A DNA stretch of 64,000 nt from Chryseobacterium gallinarum (GTDB lineage: Bacteria; Bacteroidota; Bacteroidia; Flavobacteriales; Weeksellaceae): contig NZ_CP009928.1 in the NCBI RefSeq assembly GCF_001021975.1, positions 124,001 through 188,000 of the forward strand, read 5' to 3'. Made by a program: the position numbers and the translations under genes. Every line of letters starts with the position of its first letter. Positions within the stretch are counted from its first letter, which is position 1. The notes under the pieces are model-generated. The model saw only the letters and a list, made by a program, of their open reading frames with translations, had not been told where the DNA came from and ran no database searches. This document shows, one piece after another, positions 16,562 to 27,722 of the stretch.

Positions 16562-19500
16562 CTAAAGCCGCTGTTTGGTTGTTCCCATGGTGTTTTTTAT
16601 GTGGCTCTGCTCCGCACTGGAATCAATATGGTCATCGTTTTCTCTAAGGGAAATCTGAATATTTCTCTCCACAGCGGCCAGTTCGGTTTTTAAGTCCGAA
16701 AGCTGTTTATCTTTCTTCCATTCCCCGTCCACAATTTCCCGTAAAACAATCTGATCGTTTTCAATTTCTTTACATTTTTTTTCTTCATCAGCGATGATTC
16801 CAGGCAATTTCTGCAAGGCATTTAAAAAATTGAGGGTGGCGCGCTCTGCATCAGTAGCAATAATTCCATTGTTATGCGTGTATTTTAGGTTTCCTTCCCC
16901 ACAGATAAAGAAACGGTTTTCGCGCTGTATAACATTGTCCTTTTCTCGCAGTTCTGTCTTGACCAGAATCTGAAAACCATACAAAGATCCGACCTCTTCA
17001 TACTCGCCTCCCGTTGCAGAAACAACAGCAAGCTTGTTTAGTTTTGCTCCGATTTCTTTTATTCCAGCGTCTTTTGAAAGTCCGTCCAGTAGTACTGGAT
17101 TGAGAATACTTCCATCTTTTGCGCGCTGTAAGCGGCTTTGGAAATTTTTACAGTCCGTTTGCAACCTCTCCAGACGGTTTTTTCTGTTTTTAAATTCGTC
17201 CTCCAGTGCTTCAAGCTTGGATAAAGAACTCGATTTTGACCAGATATAGGCATGCTTTTCACTTTCTAAAGTGGAGATCTTCTTTTCAATCTTGGCTTTT
17301 TCCAGTAGATCTGTATTACCTGATAACAGTGCTACATATTCTGCGAAATTCATACCCGACACCTCATCCATGCCCCCTTCATCAATACTTCGTACACTCA
17401 GGCTATTACTCTTTAGTTGGCCGATAAATCGTTGCTTATTCGCCAGCGTGTTGAATTTATAAGCATCCAGAGATTTTTCCACGGCATAAATAAACACGTC
17501 AACTTTATTCCCTGCAAAGAATTTAGCGATTTCGTTACCTTTTCTAACCGCACGGCCATCACGCTGCTCTAGATCGGATGGGCGCCACGGAATGTCTAAG
17601 TGGTGAACTGCAACTGCTCTTTTCTGGGCGTTCACGCCTGTTCCCAACATCTCTGTTGACCCAAATAAGATTCTTATTTTACCTTCATTCGTCGCTTGAA
17701 TCAGTGCTTTGCGTTGATCTTCATTTTTGGCCTCCTGAATAAAGCGGATCTCCTCAGCAGGGATGCCGTGATCCTCGACAAGCTTACGTTTAATCTCTGA
17801 ATAGATATTCCATTCTCCGCTTTTGTAGGTCCCCAAGTCAGAAAATACAAACTGCGTCCCCTTTTGGGCATTATAATTCTGATAATACTTGGCAAGATTT
17901 GCTGCCACAACGGAAGCTTTATTTCCGGGATCATCCTGGTATCTTGGCGAAATAAGCCGCATGTCAAGCGACATCTTCCGGGCATAGTCCGTAGCAATTA
18001 GCATTTTGGCTTTCTGCTCGGTCGGTGAAAGTGGTGGTCTGCCGAGCAATGTCGCATCGCCGGATTTTGCAAACTCCATTAGTTTTTTGATAAAAATCTC
18101 CTGATCCTGTGTCGGTGGAATATGGTAAAGAACTTCATTTTTTGCGGGACGGTCTATACCGATATCTTCTGCCCTACGGTAATCTGTGATCTCTGCATAG
18201 AACTGTGCCAGCTCCGGAACCTTGATAAAATGTCGGAAACGCTCTTTCTGAACAATATTGTTTGCAACGGAAAACTCATAATCAATGGATTTACGGGCAA
18301 ATATTGCAGCCCAGGCATCAAAACAGGTTATTCCCTGCCGCTGCAGAGCCAACGGTCTTAAATATTTAAAAAGACAATATAATTCGGTTAATGAGTTCGA
18401 TATCGTTGTCCCACTCAAAAAGGTTGCCCCAAGGTCCTTTCCGCTCCGCTGCTGTATAGTACGTATGGCAAAAAGAAGGTTTAGTGCCTTTTGACTACCC
18501 TGTACATTTCCCAGACCAGCTACACGCTCATGCCGCGTGTTGAACATCAGATTTTTGAATTTATGACTTTCATCGATGAAAAGATGGTCTATACCCATCA
18601 TTTTAAAATCAACAACATCGTCCTTGCGATTCTCAATATCGTGTTCCAGGGTTTTTAACCGGACATTGAGATTCTTCCTTCTGATCTCAACGCCCTTTAA
18701 CATCGCACCGGATACATCTTTGCCCTGCCGTCTTAATACATCAAGGTTTTCTTCTACGGTATTTAGCTCCGCCTGCAGAATCTCTCTCTGCAATTCGTCT
18801 GACTGCGGAATCATACCGAACTGATCATGGGTAAGGATCACACAGTCCCAGTCATTATTCTTGATGTCGCCAAAGATCTTAATCCGCTTTTGTGGTGTGA
18901 AATCCTTTTTCCCCGGATAAAGGATTTTAGCGAAAGGATAGGCTTTCCGATAGGTCTCCGCAATTTCATGCACATTTGCTTTGAGTGCAATGATCATCGG
19001 TTTATGGACAAGGCCCAGCCTTTTCATTTCTTGGGCAGCTGTACACATGATCAGTGTTTTACCCGCACCGACCTCATGGTCACATATGCCGCCACCGTTA
19101 CTCTTTAGCATCCAGACAGCATCTTTCTGACTGCCGTAAAGATCCTCGATCCCGAGAGCTCTCCGGTCTAAGCCTGGAAAGGTCTGATGGCTCCCATCAA
19201 AATGAGGCCTCACATGACAGTTAAATAATTCATTGTAACGATCAGTGAGTGCACTTTTAAATTGCTCATCCTGCTGGTAGAGCCATTCCGTGAATTCATG
19301 CCGGATTTCGTCGATCTTCCCGTTTGCCATCTGAATGGCTTCCATGTCCTTAACTTTGATCGGTTTGCCGTCCGCCAGGTATTCCGTTTTAGTAATCTCC
19401 GGTGTGGTATTAACAAGCGCGTGGCGAAGCAGATTCAGACCGTCAAATGTGCGGCTTTCTGATTTAATAGCATATTTGTCAGTAATCTTGATGGTGCTTG

Positions 19501-21865
19501 CCTTCGCACTAATTGAAAAATCATCACTGCTTTCTGAATAGAAAATAGAAACGTCCGTATCGAAGAGGGAGCTGGCAAATTTTTTATATACGTCGGTTCC
19601 TATCCACCGCTCCCCCAGGTTAAAGTCCAGCTGTTCAAATTTTATCTTTTCTGGCCGTGCGTCTTCAAGGGCATTGAGACTTACTTTCGCCTCATGGTCT
19701 TCGGGATATGCTAAAATGTATTCCTGCAGCTTCCTTGCCTTTTCAACTACATTTCCGGACAGAAATTTTTGCGACACCTCAATCTCCCCTGTCAATGGGT
19801 TGTAATATAATCGGCCTTTTAAATTTTCTTTTAGAACACTTTCTGTACATCCGCTGATACGGCACATATAGCCGAGATCCACCTTACCATACTGATTCAG
19901 GGAGGCCGAAAGAGCTTCCAAAGGACTATTGACGTTCACCTCGACAGTGCTAAATGCAACGGGATGATCAAAAATATCAGATTTATGGATGATGCCACCA
20001 ACCACACGTTCGAGCGAAGGCACAGCATTTCCACTAGAATCAAGCTTAATAAAGCGGATGTTATCGGCTGCGTTGAGATTTCCGAACTTTTTTATAAAAT
20101 CATCATAGATCGTATTAAGTAACTGTCTATTTTCATGATGTTTCTCTTGGACATTAGCTTCAAAAGTGTACAGATCATGATAACAGTCCCTTAAACGGAT
20201 ATAAGCGGAAATTCTTTCACTGTCCTTATCGGAAACTGCGATCGGATAGAAAAGGAACTTTCCTTCATTACCGTTCCATTTGATCTTACCTATTTTGTAA
20301 TCAAACTCGACCAAGGTATTATCACGGTAGAAGTCCTTTATTTCTTTGTCGAATATCTTCGGCTCGTCAGGCGATGGAATGTCATCTATTAAATCACGAA
20401 AAAGCGAACCCACACTTTCCCTGCTCCCGATCTTTTTCGATGTGGGTCTTGTTTTCTCTTCTTTTCTACTGATAGTTATGGCGTGTCGAATCTGATCGGA
20501 ATTTGTCCCTTGTTTATCGAAAAGGGAAAGCTGTTCTGGTTGCTGAACTGTACTTTTTGCAACCCTCCGCTTTTGTATTTGCTTTTTAGGAGTGAGCGCT
20601 GCTAATTCTGCTTCTGAAAATAGACTGAGCTGATGGCTTCCATTCTTTAACTGCTGTTCCTGAACTTCTGGTGCCGCAGGATGCTCGCTGATTCCTACAA
20701 GGTTTTTTGGTATATACTTTTTACGCCTATGCATCCCGTACAACCGCCGATCAAAATAACTGGCAAAGTCAGAACTGAGTTTCTTGGTTAAATCAGCAGA
20801 AATTCCTCCTGCTCCGCCATCGTGCAGATAAATGGTCCCCGGCTTCCCATATTGGTCAGTCCCCTCTCTCGAACTTGTAAATAGGATGTTGTTGGGGTTA
20901 TAAAAAAGCATATTGCGATTTTCACCGGCCGGTGTGGGGACGGCACCCACAAAGTCTTTGGCGCGCTGGGATATGGAGCGCCTGCTACTGTCTTTCTGCA
21001 AAATGATCAGGTCGGTTCCAACCGAAGTTCCATTTTCATCAAAAAGATTATGGGGTAGTCGTACAGCGGAAACCAGTCGATGTTCCCGCATCAACTCTTC
21101 CCTTATGATCTGGTTGGACGGACTATTCAAAATACCCTGCGTGGTAATAAATGCCAGGAGTCCTCCCTCCCGCAGTTTATCGCTGGCTTTGAGAAAAAAA
21201 TAGTTATGAATACTCTGCGCGGCAAATTTGCGGGCCGCATCTTTTCCTTTGGAGTAGCTCAGGTCAAAAATCGAAGTTGTTCCGAATGGAATGTTGCCAA
21301 CAATAAGATCATATTCACTTTCATGCTTACTTATGTTCTCAAATCCTTCTATACGTACATCAACCTGACCACCGTACAACTGCTTTAAAATTTTTCCAGT
21401 AATCAGATCCTGCTCATAAGCGGTAATGTGAACATCATTGTCCCCAATAAAAGGCCTAATGAATGCACCGACACCGGCAGAAGGTTCAAGCATACGGTCA
21501 ATCTGAATACCCGTGTTTTTTATTACAGCGGCTATACTCTCCGAAATAACCAATGGCGTAAAGAAGGCATCAAGTATCGATCCTTTCAGGGAGGACACAT
21601 ATTGCCGATATACTGAATCGTTTTCAGCATTATCCCTGATGGTTCCGAATAGTTCCTGGGTTAATGGGAAGTAACCGCTGTCAGAAGACCGCCATTGGTT
21701 GATGTCGTCGGGATTCAGAATGAATTTTAATCCTCCAAACCCCGAGAACTGGTGCAAAAGGTTTATTTCATCCGATGTGGCTGTTCTTCCTTCCTTTTCA
21801 ATCCTGAAAGCAGCTTTGATGGCATCAATATTCCGCTTAAGATGCAGCTTCTTATCGAATGCCAT
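16562..21865 (-). CDS. Giant N6-methyltransferase and SNF2-like helicase fusion (DarB type)
   Basis: A 1767-aa protein. The N-terminal part is a type I-like DNA adenine methylase: AFFTPLVIS (100-108), the SAM-binding motif EPSAGVGAF (127-135) and NIPFG (191-195) where NPPF/Y is usual. The middle and C-terminal parts form an SF2/SNF2 helicase: a Walker A-like HEVGAGKT near 935, DESHK near 1095, and motif VI as [11 protein letters not shown] near 1445. A coiled coil follows (about 1520-1620). This layout is known from conjugative elements and resembles phage P1 DarB, which protects incoming DNA from host restriction. It overlaps DUF1896 upstream by 14 bases. An antirestriction role is likely but inferred. 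Confidence 0.88.
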   Translation of the reverse strand: MAFDKKLHLKRNIDAIKAAFRIEKEGRTATSDEINLLHQFSGFGGLKFILNPDDINQWRSSDSGYFPLTQELFGTIRDNAENDSVYRQYVSSLKGSILDAFFTPLVISESIAAVIKNTGIQIDRMLEPSAGVGAFIRPFIGDNDVHITAYEQDLITGKILKQLYGGQVDVRIEGFENISKHESEYDLIVGNIPFGTTSIFDLSYSKGKDAARKFAAQSIHNYFFLKASDKLREGGLLAFITTQGILNSPSNQIIREELMREHRLVSAVRLPHNLFDENGTSVGTDLIILQKDSSRRSISQRAKDFVGAVPTPAGENRNMLFYNPNNILFTSSREGTDQYGKPGTIYLHDGGAGGISADLTKKLSSDFASYFDRRLYGMHRRKKYIPKNLVGISEHPAAPEVQEQQLKNGSHQLSLFSEAELAALTPKKQIQKRRVAKSTVQQPEQLSLFDKQGTNSDQIRHAITISRKEEKTRPTSKKIGSRESVGSLFRDLIDDIPSPDEPKIFDKEIKDFYRDNTLVEFDYKIGKIKWNGNEGKFLFYPIAVSDKDSERISAYIRLRDCYHDLYTFEANVQEKHHENRQLLNTIYDDFIKKFGNLNAADNIRFIKLDSSGNAVPSLERVVGGIIHKSDIFDHPVAFSTVEVNVNSPLEALSASLNQYGKVDLGYMCRISGCTESVLKENLKGRLYYNPLTGEIEVSQKFLSGNVVEKARKLQEYILAYPEDHEAKVSLNALEDARPEKIKFEQLDFNLGERWIGTDVYKKFASSLFDTDVSIFYSESSDDFSISAKASTIKITDKYAIKSESRTFDGLNLLRHALVNTTPEITKTEYLADGKPIKVKDMEAIQMANGKIDEIRHEFTEWLYQQDEQFKSALTDRYNELFNCHVRPHFDGSHQTFPGLDRRALGIEDLYGSQKDAVWMLKSNGGGICDHEVGAGKTLIMCTAAQEMKRLGLVHKPMIIALKANVHEIAETYRKAYPFAKILYPGKKDFTPQKRIKIFGDIKNNDWDCVILTHDQFGMIPQSDELQREILQAELNTVEENLDVLRRQGKDVSGAMLKGVEIRRKNLNVRLKTLEHDIENRKDDVVDFKMMGIDHLFIDESHKFKNLMFNTRHERVAGLGNVQGSQKALNLLFAIRTIQQRSGKDLGATFLSGTTISNSLTELYCLFKYLRPLALQRQGITCFDAWAAIFARKSIDYEFSVANNIVQKERFRHFIKVPELAQFYAEITDYRRAEDIGIDRPAKNEVLYHIPPTQDQEIFIKKLMEFAKSGDATLLGRPPLSPTEQKAKMLIATDYARKMSLDMRLISPRYQDDPGNKASVVAANLAKYYQNYNAQKGTQFVFSDLGTYKSGEWNIYSEIKRKLVEDHGIPAEEIRFIQEAKNEDQRKALIQATNEGKIRILFGSTEMLGTGVNAQKRAVAVHHLDIPWRPSDLEQRDGRAVRKGNEIAKFFAGNKVDVFIYAVEKSLDAYKFNTLANKQRFIGQLKSNSLSVRSIDEGGMDEVSGMNFAEYVALLSGNTDLLEKAKIEKKISTLESEKHAYIWSKSSSLSKLEALEDEFKNRKNRLERLQTDCKNFQSRLQRAKDGSILNPVLLDGLSKDAGIKEIGAKLNKLAVVSATGGEYEEVGSLYGFQILVKTELREKDNVIQRENRFFICGEGNLKYTHNNGIIATDAERATLNFLNALQKLPGIIADEEKKCKEIENDQIVLREIVDGEWKKDKQLSDLKTELAAVERNIQISLRENDDHIDSSAEQSHIKNTMGTTKQRL

Positions 21866-22289
21866 TTTTTTCTAGCCACAATGAGATGAAACCCGTCAGC
21901 TCCGTATAGAGCAGATCGTAATCTGTCTTATAGGCAAAATCATCTGTGAGCTCATACTGCCCAAACACTGCATCACATTCTGCCAGTATCTTCAGGGCAA
22001 AATCCCGGTAATCCAGTTCGTCAAAAACATCGGAAAATTCATAGTTCAGTACCTCAACGATGGAATCGAATCTGGAGAAATGGAGATTCTCAAAAAGAAT
22101 ATAGTCAGCGATTTCATCACATTTATGGATAGCGTTACCCGATCTAAATGCGCCCTCATACGCGTTTGCCGCCCACTTCGCACGCTGTTCGATAAATCTC
22201 TTGTCGCCTGATCTTTCCGGAAAACTGGCCTCAATGTGCTCCTGAAGTTTAGCCTTGTAGTAGGAAAAGTCTTGTGTATGTCTGTTCAT
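21852..22289 (-). CDS. DUF1896 protein
   Basis: A 145-aa acidic helical protein of the DUF1896 family, found only on Bacteroidetes conjugative transposons. Landmarks are [18 protein letters not shown] at the start, [15 protein letters not shown] in the middle and [19 protein letters not shown] near the end. Function is unknown. Its 3' end overlaps the start of the giant methyltransferase-helicase by 14 bases, so the two may act together, perhaps as a small partner of the DNA-processing enzyme. Confidence 0.85.
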   Translation of the reverse strand: MNRHTQDFSYYKAKLQEHIEASFPERSGDKRFIEQRAKWAANAYEGAFRSGNAIHKCDEIADYILFENLHFSRFDSIVEVLNYEFSDVFDELDYRDFALKILAECDAVFGQYELTDDFAYKTDYDLLYTELTGFISLWLEKNGIR

Positions 22290-22401
22290 ATCGCTATAAT
22301 TTTGAGATTTTTTATAGCGGTAAACCTAAATAGGACTGGCAGCAGAAATGGCTTTAGAGCCTATAGTTTCCTAAGCTTGCCGGAGCTTTCCCCACATATC
22401 T

Positions 22402-22438
22402 AAAAAAGAAACCCGGAACCAAAAAATGGCCCCGGGCT
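22402..22438 (-). terminator. Rho-independent terminator after topB
   Basis: On the minus strand, arms AGCCCGGGGCC and GGTTCCGGGTT pair along 11 positions (three G-T pairs) around a T-rich loop and run into TTCTTTTTT. It lies 31 bases after the topB stop codon and would separate topB from the DUF1896-helicase unit. Confidence 0.8.
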
Positions 22439-22468
22439 CGACTAACCAAATCACATCATGAACTATCT

Positions 22469-24547
22469 TTATCTTCGGTTCTTTGTCCGTTCAAACTCAA
22501 ATGTGGTTGAACCGGACGGATCTAACAAAATATAGGCATTGAATGATTTCTCATTACGTCCCTTCATATTTTTGATCAAAGGAGACCGCTTCTTTGTCAG
22601 CAGAACTTCCACGTCCTTATAGGTCAGCTGTACTCCGCAGATCGTTCGGAAAAGAAACCACCCACAGCCATCATTGCTGCATTTTATGACCTTTTCCCGA
22701 ATAAAAACTTTATCCCTGCATTTCGGACAGTGCAGATTAACAGGCTGCAAAGCTGGTCCTTTTTCCTGCAGCAGCTCGGTGGTAATCTCCGCCACCATCG
22801 TGTTTAGCTCCAAAAGGAAAGACCCCGCTTCCGCTTCCTGCAGTTCGATCTTTTCGAAGGCCATCTCCCACTGAGCGGTCATTGCCGCATCAGCGATCCG
22901 CTTATTTTTTACAGTATTATACACAACCATCCCCTTCTCTGTGGGAACAATTGTTTTTTTCACCCTCCTGATATATTCCCGGTCAAAAAGAGTTTCTATG
23001 ACCGCGGCCCGGGTGGCTGGCGTACCAATACCGATATTCTTTAGCACTTTCCGCTCTTTTTCGGTGTCCATGCTGTTGCCCACATTTTCCATCGCGGTAA
23101 GCAGATCGGCTTCGGTGTAGAGGGCAGGGGGTTTTGTTTTTTTTGCAAGGATGATCGAGCTCTCTATTTTTAGGGGCATTCCCTCTCTCAGATCCGGAAA
23201 ATCATTCGTGAGATCTTCGTCTTCCTCTTCAAAATTACCGTTAATGAGTTTCCAGCCCGGCATAGTGATCCGGATTGCCTTTGCTATAAAATCAAAATGC
23301 AAAGCGGAAATTTTCACCTCCGTAATCTCGCGCTGGCAGGCTGGTGAAACTGCTTCCAGAAGCCGCCTGGCAATCATGTCATAAAGAGCATCCTCATCTT
23401 TATCCAAGGTTGTGGGTATATTTTCCGTGATGAGAATGCCATGATGATCGGTCACTTTTACATCGTTCACGATATGTTTGTTATACCGTTCCCATTTTAA
23501 ATACTCCACGGCTTCTTTACAGGATGTTCTCGAACTCAAAGAAATAATCAATGCGAGAACTGTCAACCACACATCTTCGGGAACATATTTTGAACCCGTT
23601 CTTGGATATGTAATAAATTTCCTTTCATAGAGTTTCTGCGCAATATCCAGTGTTCTTTCCGCGGTGAAGCCTAGTTTTCGGTTGGCTTCTTTTTGTAGCC
23701 CAGTAAGGTCAAAAAGTAGTGGGGCTTGCACTGGTGCCGATTTGGTTTCCACCCCTATAACTTCTGATGTGCCAGAACGTTCAATCGACCGCAGGACGGA
23801 TTCAGCCCTAGATGAATCTTCCCACTTGTCAACGGACAGGCTTTTGAAAACCAGACCGTCCTTAAGATGGCTAAGTTCAATCTGGAAATAATCTTTGATC
23901 TGAAATGCAGTATGGTCAAGATAGCGTTTGCAAATCATTGCTAGGGTTGGAGTCTGCACTCTGCCGAGCGAATATAAACCATCGCCCATCGCTACCGTAA
24001 GAGCCTGTGTGGCGTTAATACCGACCAACCAGTCGGACTGTGAACGGCTTCTGCCCGCTTCATACAAACCATTGAATTCACTACCGTCCCTAAGGTTGTC
24101 AAGTCCTGCAATAATCGCCTTCTCGGTGAGGCTGCTGATCCATAGCCGGTCAAATGGCTTATCACATTCCAGGTATTCATAAATATAACGAAAGATCACC
24201 TCGCCCTCTCTTCCCGCATCCGTAGCGACAATAATACGGTTACATTGGTTAAATACGCACTTAATCACTTCCAGTTGCCGTCTGGCGCCTTCATCGGGAA
24301 TATAACTGTTCTTTGTTTTCACCTTTCTTCCTACGAGCAGGAAGTGCTGAGGAATTATGGGCAGGGATTCCCTGCTGAATCCCCTTATCCCATAGTCTTC
24401 CGGCATTGCCAAACCCACAAGGTGGCCATAAGCCCAGGTTACCAGAAACCCACCACCTTCACAATAGCCGTCACGCCTTTCGATCGCTCCCACAATCCGG
24501 GCAAGTTCATAGGCAACGGACGGTTTTTCTGCAATTATTGCTTTCAT
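22469..24547 (-). CDS. topB: DNA topoisomerase III
   Basis: A 692-aa type IA topoisomerase that relaxes and decatenates DNA by cutting one strand. The Toprim part opens with MKAIIAEKPSVAYELARIVG and carries DAGREGEVIFRY. The active-site tyrosine is Y314 in FITYPRTGS. A C-terminal zinc-ribbon-like segment (CPKCRD, CSNDGC) follows, as in other TopB proteins. Conjugative transposons of Bacteroidetes often carry their own topB, which helps process DNA during excision and transfer. It follows the DUF4099/DUF3945 gene by 10 bases, forming one operon. Confidence 0.95.
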   Translation of the reverse strand: MKAIIAEKPSVAYELARIVGAIERRDGYCEGGGFLVTWAYGHLVGLAMPEDYGIRGFSRESLPIIPQHFLLVGRKVKTKNSYIPDEGARRQLEVIKCVFNQCNRIIVATDAGREGEVIFRYIYEYLECDKPFDRLWISSLTEKAIIAGLDNLRDGSEFNGLYEAGRSRSQSDWLVGINATQALTVAMGDGLYSLGRVQTPTLAMICKRYLDHTAFQIKDYFQIELSHLKDGLVFKSLSVDKWEDSSRAESVLRSIERSGTSEVIGVETKSAPVQAPLLFDLTGLQKEANRKLGFTAERTLDIAQKLYERKFITYPRTGSKYVPEDVWLTVLALIISLSSRTSCKEAVEYLKWERYNKHIVNDVKVTDHHGILITENIPTTLDKDEDALYDMIARRLLEAVSPACQREITEVKISALHFDFIAKAIRITMPGWKLINGNFEEEDEDLTNDFPDLREGMPLKIESSIILAKKTKPPALYTEADLLTAMENVGNSMDTEKERKVLKNIGIGTPATRAAVIETLFDREYIRRVKKTIVPTEKGMVVYNTVKNKRIADAAMTAQWEMAFEKIELQEAEAGSFLLELNTMVAEITTELLQEKGPALQPVNLHCPKCRDKVFIREKVIKCSNDGCGWFLFRTICGVQLTYKDVEVLLTKKRSPLIKNMKGRNEKSFNAYILLDPSGSTTFEFERTKNRR

Positions 24548-24557
24548 GACTCAAGGT

Positions 24558-25916
24558 TTAATGCAATTTTTGTTTACGGGTGCTTTCCTTTTTTGTCGCT
24601 CCATTGGTAACGGCATTCTTAGATGTTGCCCCTTGCTTCTGGCTAACCTCCTGCTTCTCCTCCATCTTCTGGGATTTTTCCTGCTTGGGATGATCAAAAT
24701 CGAAATCCAGCTTTCCGGCTTCTTTATTATACCAGACATAGCCGGAATACTGTTTTGTACCTTCTTTGTTTACAATATCTTTCACATAGATGACTTCGCC
24801 ATCTTTTAATAGATCCTTTTCCTTCTCGTCCAAAACTTTACCCCTGAATGTATCCGGAATTCCCTGGTCCTGAACCTGCTGCTGTCTCTCGCTTTGCCCA
24901 ACAAAAACCAGCTTTTTAAGATCCGCGCTGTATTGAAGATGCTGATTAAAAATTTCCCCTGTTTTCGTATTGGTCATACCTTCAATGAGAACCGCTTTAC
25001 CCTCCAGAAGCTCATTTTTTTGTTCTTTGGTTAATTTAACCCCGCCAAATTTATCGTTGATCTTGATCAGTTCAACGGGAAATGATACCACCTCATTGGT
25101 CATCTTATCGATACTGATCAATGCTTTAACTTTCGAACCGTCAGAATAATTAGTTAGCTCTGCAACCCGTCCCATGTTTCCGGATTTCAACAGATTCTCC
25201 CGGTCTTCCATGGAAAAAGTATGTCCATAAAATTGATTCTTAAGATCAGGCTCGTGTCGTACCCCATGTGCCATTACCACGACCTTTCCCTGCGCATTCC
25301 TTAGAGAGAGCCGTGCATCGCCCTTCATGACTACACCATCGAAATTCCCTTCAATTCTGTAAATCCCATCCGATTTATAGCCTCTTAACAATTTGTCTAA
25401 TTGGCCGTTCTTTTCCAAAAGTTCCCGGCTTAGGTTGAGTTTTTCCAATGATCCCCAGTCAATATCATCGACCTTGTAACGATAAGTAGGTTTTGAATCA
25501 TTTGTGGTTGGCTGCGTTGTTTCCATATTATTCTGTTTTGATTTTTTTTGGTCATATTTTACTTCGAGTGCTTCAAGCAGCTTATTGCCTTCCGGTGTCG
25601 GATGATCAATGGCCGCCTGAAGCTTTCGTACAATCTCATCCATATTCTTGATAGGCGAGTTGAAAAAACGGAAGGATAACGGATCTTTTAACCTCCGCAG
25701 GAAATTGGAAAAAAAATTCCCAGCCGGATCTCCCTTGTCAATGCGCATAAATTCAAGAAGATTTGATTTTTTCGGTTCCGTCGTACTCAGGTTTCCGGAA
25801 TCATCAACGCCCTTAACCGCTTCAATGCGGTTTTTCTTTTTGTCGAGAACAAGCAGGATATCTGAAAGTGGTTCCAGCGCCAGATCCTGATTCTCTTTAA
25901 TATTTTGTCCGCTCAT
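24558..25916 (-). CDS. DUF4099/DUF3945 conjugative-transposon protein
   Basis: A 452-aa basic protein with three parts. The N-terminal 115 residues are the usual leader of this family (LSDILLVLDKKKNRIEAVKG). A DUF4099 segment follows (DIDWGSLEKLNLSRELLEK, about 150-200). Two DUF3945 units span about 200-330 and 330-425 (for example VVMAHGVRHEPDLKNQFYGH and YSADLKKLVFVGQSERQQQ). The C-terminal tail is low-complexity Lys/Glu/Gln. It is always found next to topB in these elements, and the biochemical role is unknown. It precedes topB by 10 bases. Confidence 0.88.
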   Translation of the reverse strand: MSGQNIKENQDLALEPLSDILLVLDKKKNRIEAVKGVDDSGNLSTTEPKKSNLLEFMRIDKGDPAGNFFSNFLRRLKDPLSFRFFNSPIKNMDEIVRKLQAAIDHPTPEGNKLLEALEVKYDQKKSKQNNMETTQPTTNDSKPTYRYKVDDIDWGSLEKLNLSRELLEKNGQLDKLLRGYKSDGIYRIEGNFDGVVMKGDARLSLRNAQGKVVVMAHGVRHEPDLKNQFYGHTFSMEDRENLLKSGNMGRVAELTNYSDGSKVKALISIDKMTNEVVSFPVELIKINDKFGGVKLTKEQKNELLEGKAVLIEGMTNTKTGEIFNQHLQYSADLKKLVFVGQSERQQQVQDQGIPDTFRGKVLDEKEKDLLKDGEVIYVKDIVNKEGTKQYSGYVWYNKEAGKLDFDFDHPKQEKSQKMEEKQEVSQKQGATSKNAVTNGATKKESTRKQKLH

Positions 25917-25987
25917 AAGAAAAAGTTTTATGTTTATCGAATCTATAGAATGTGACTTGGCAGGTTTTATGGATATCCACTCCTGTC

Positions 25988-26287
25988 CTACTTAGGCGTA
26001 TATTTTCCCCCGTGATAACTGTCACGGATAAACTGATGGATGTCAGAACTCTTGTAGTAGATTTTGCCGCTGATCGTAAAATATTTGATCTTACCGATGG
26101 TACGGTAGCGTTGTAGACAGCGGTAGGTAATTTTTAACAGCTGCAGAACATCCTGGTTATCCAACAGCTCTTCACCGTCGATGCTTAATCTTTTCTTTTC
26201 CCTGTTTTCAAGATCACCGGCAAGGACGTCAAAACGTTTCATGATGCGTTCCATCCAGGCTAAAAATTCACGTCTTTCAATATTCAT
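25988..26287 (-). CDS. Excisionase-like helix-turn-helix protein
   Basis: A 99-aa protein with a MerR/excisionase-type winged helix at about residues 40-90 (LLDNQDVLQLLKITYRCLQR, then IKYFTISGKIYYKSSDIHQF). Such proteins in Bacteroidetes conjugative transposons work as Xis-type factors or regulators of excision. It is the first gene of the leftward unit that includes DUF3945 and topB. The repeats at 26361-26490 lie directly upstream, fitting a protein that controls its own promoter. Confidence 0.82.
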   Translation of the reverse strand: MNIERREFLAWMERIMKRFDVLAGDLENREKKRLSIDGEELLDNQDVLQLLKITYRCLQRYRTIGKIKYFTISGKIYYKSSDIHQFIRDSYHGGKYTPK

Positions 26288-26360
26288 AGCATTTTCTGTT
26301 TGGTTTACAGAGCCAAAATTGATCTTGTTTTACGGGAAAATCGTACAAGGCAGCAGAAGG

Positions 26361-26490
26361 TTCTACCAAGGAAAACGAAAAAAAAACACAATTTTTTTAG
26401 CAGAATATGGCTACAAAAACTTATAATATAGTCATTAAATGGTCGAAAAATTTGCGAAAACTTGGTAGAAACTTGGTAAAGCCTGGCAGA
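26361..26490. promoter_or_regulatory. Inverted and 11-bp direct repeats between rteC and the HTH gene
   Basis: The 10-mer TTCTACCAAG (26361-26370) is repeated in inverted form as CTTGGTAGAA (26461-26470). From 26461 three similar units follow at 11-bp steps: CTTGGTAGAAA, CTTGGTAAAGC, CTGGCAGAAAA. An 11-bp spacing puts them on one face of the helix, as expected for operators. They lie between rteC and the excisionase-like gene, so RteC or the HTH protein could bind them (inference). Confidence 0.55.
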
Positions 26491-26540
26491 AAAAAAGGGA
26501 TAACACCTATGTATTACCCCTGACCGAAATTACTAATCTA

Positions 26541-27383
26541 CTAAAGATCTCTTTCCATGTATTTTTCTAGGGAATCTTTAAGGTAAAGTAAAAAACTAGC
26601 TTTTTCACCGGCACGGAATTTCATTTGGTGGAATGCATGGTGTATATCGCCAAGACTTATCTCAAATAATTCTTCGAAAACTCTGCCGGTTTTTTTTATA
26701 CTTCCACGTCCATGTGACAAGCTGCCCGAAACATGAAGTGCGTAGATTAATTCGATAAGGGCATTCTTGGAATGCGTCCATGAAAATACTTTTTTTGAAG
26801 CAACCTTTTCGTCAAAAATAGGATTGCTCCTCTCCGGCTCAAGACAGCACAAAAGATAGCTATGAATTAAATCAAATGCGATAATTCTTGCTGTCTTATA
26901 ATCATAAAAGGTAGAAAACGCAGGATCCGCCTCAAAAATGAAGCTATTTACTCCATCAAAAAAATTGATGTTTCCCCGCCTAAAAAAGAGATCATCTTTG
27001 TCCGTCCGCCCTGACCTGTGGTACCGGTAAAAATCAGTATTGCCGATATGTTTCTTATACTCTTTTTTCAAACATTTGATTTGATCTGTATAATATCTCG
27101 ACAGCATTTCACTGCTACATGGACGAAATGATTCTATGCGAACAATTTTATTATAATAAATCAATTTCCCCAGTACTTCTGGTTTGATCGATTTAAAGAA
27201 CGTAATCTCTTCCTGCTTGTTTTCAAAACCTGTCGACAAAACTTCAGATTTTAAATCGGTCAATAAATGTCGAAGAAAGACGACCATATGGTAAGCGTCT
27301 TCTAATTCTATTTTTCTTTTTGCGGACAAATTTTTTTCTTCTTTTTCTATAAATCCAAGGATGTTCTTATATAATTGTTTCAT
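26541..27383 (-). CDS. rteC: RteC-type regulator of the conjugative transposon
   Basis: A 280-aa protein starting MKQLYKNILGFIEKEEKNLS. The frame is open 27 codons further upstream, but that part is not conserved-looking, and MKQLY is the usual RteC start. Landmarks are FFKSIKPEVLGKLIYYNKIV, YRYHRSGRTDKDDLFFRRGN, VFSWTHSKNALIELIYALH and the C-terminal DIHHAFHQMKFR, all typical of RteC. RteC of CTnDOT switches on excision genes. No RteA/RteB two-component pair and no tetracycline resistance gene is seen beside it, so its input must differ from CTnDOT or lie outside the window. Confidence 0.9.
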   Translation of the reverse strand: MKQLYKNILGFIEKEEKNLSAKRKIELEDAYHMVVFLRHLLTDLKSEVLSTGFENKQEEITFFKSIKPEVLGKLIYYNKIVRIESFRPCSSEMLSRYYTDQIKCLKKEYKKHIGNTDFYRYHRSGRTDKDDLFFRRGNINFFDGVNSFIFEADPAFSTFYDYKTARIIAFDLIHSYLLCCLEPERSNPIFDEKVASKKVFSWTHSKNALIELIYALHVSGSLSHGRGSIKKTGRVFEELFEISLGDIHHAFHQMKFRAGEKASFLLYLKDSLEKYMERDL

Positions 27384-27722
27384 GATGTTTGTTTTAAAGT
27401 GAATAAACCTCACACAGTCTTTTACTTTAAAAATATATCCCATGACTTTGAGATAAACACTCAAAAATACATCATAATTTATTTCTTAATTATTGATTAT
27501 GAACTCATTTCATTATCGCATCCCACTATTCGATATTCGTCCGTGTGATTTTGAAATTTGAATATTTCAATCATTAAAAATTAGAACTATTACCGTGTCT
27601 TACAAATAACTCGATGACATTTTATTAACTATAGGTGTTTTAAAGTTGTCTGTTAGCCTTGTAAAAAGAAAAGCTGATTGCAATTGGCGCACATATATAC
27701 TACTTTTTATGATGGTTATTCC
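27384..27722. other. A/T-rich gap between rteC and the nuclease-like gene
   Basis: No gene is supported here. The stretch is markedly richer in A and T than the tra region and marks the change from element backbone to cargo. It should hold the rteC promoter; I cannot place one with confidence. Confidence 0.5.

Noticed and set aside
26541..27464. Longer rteC with start at 27464
   Set aside because: The extra 27 residues are not typical of the family and the internal MKQLYKN start matches known RteC proteins.
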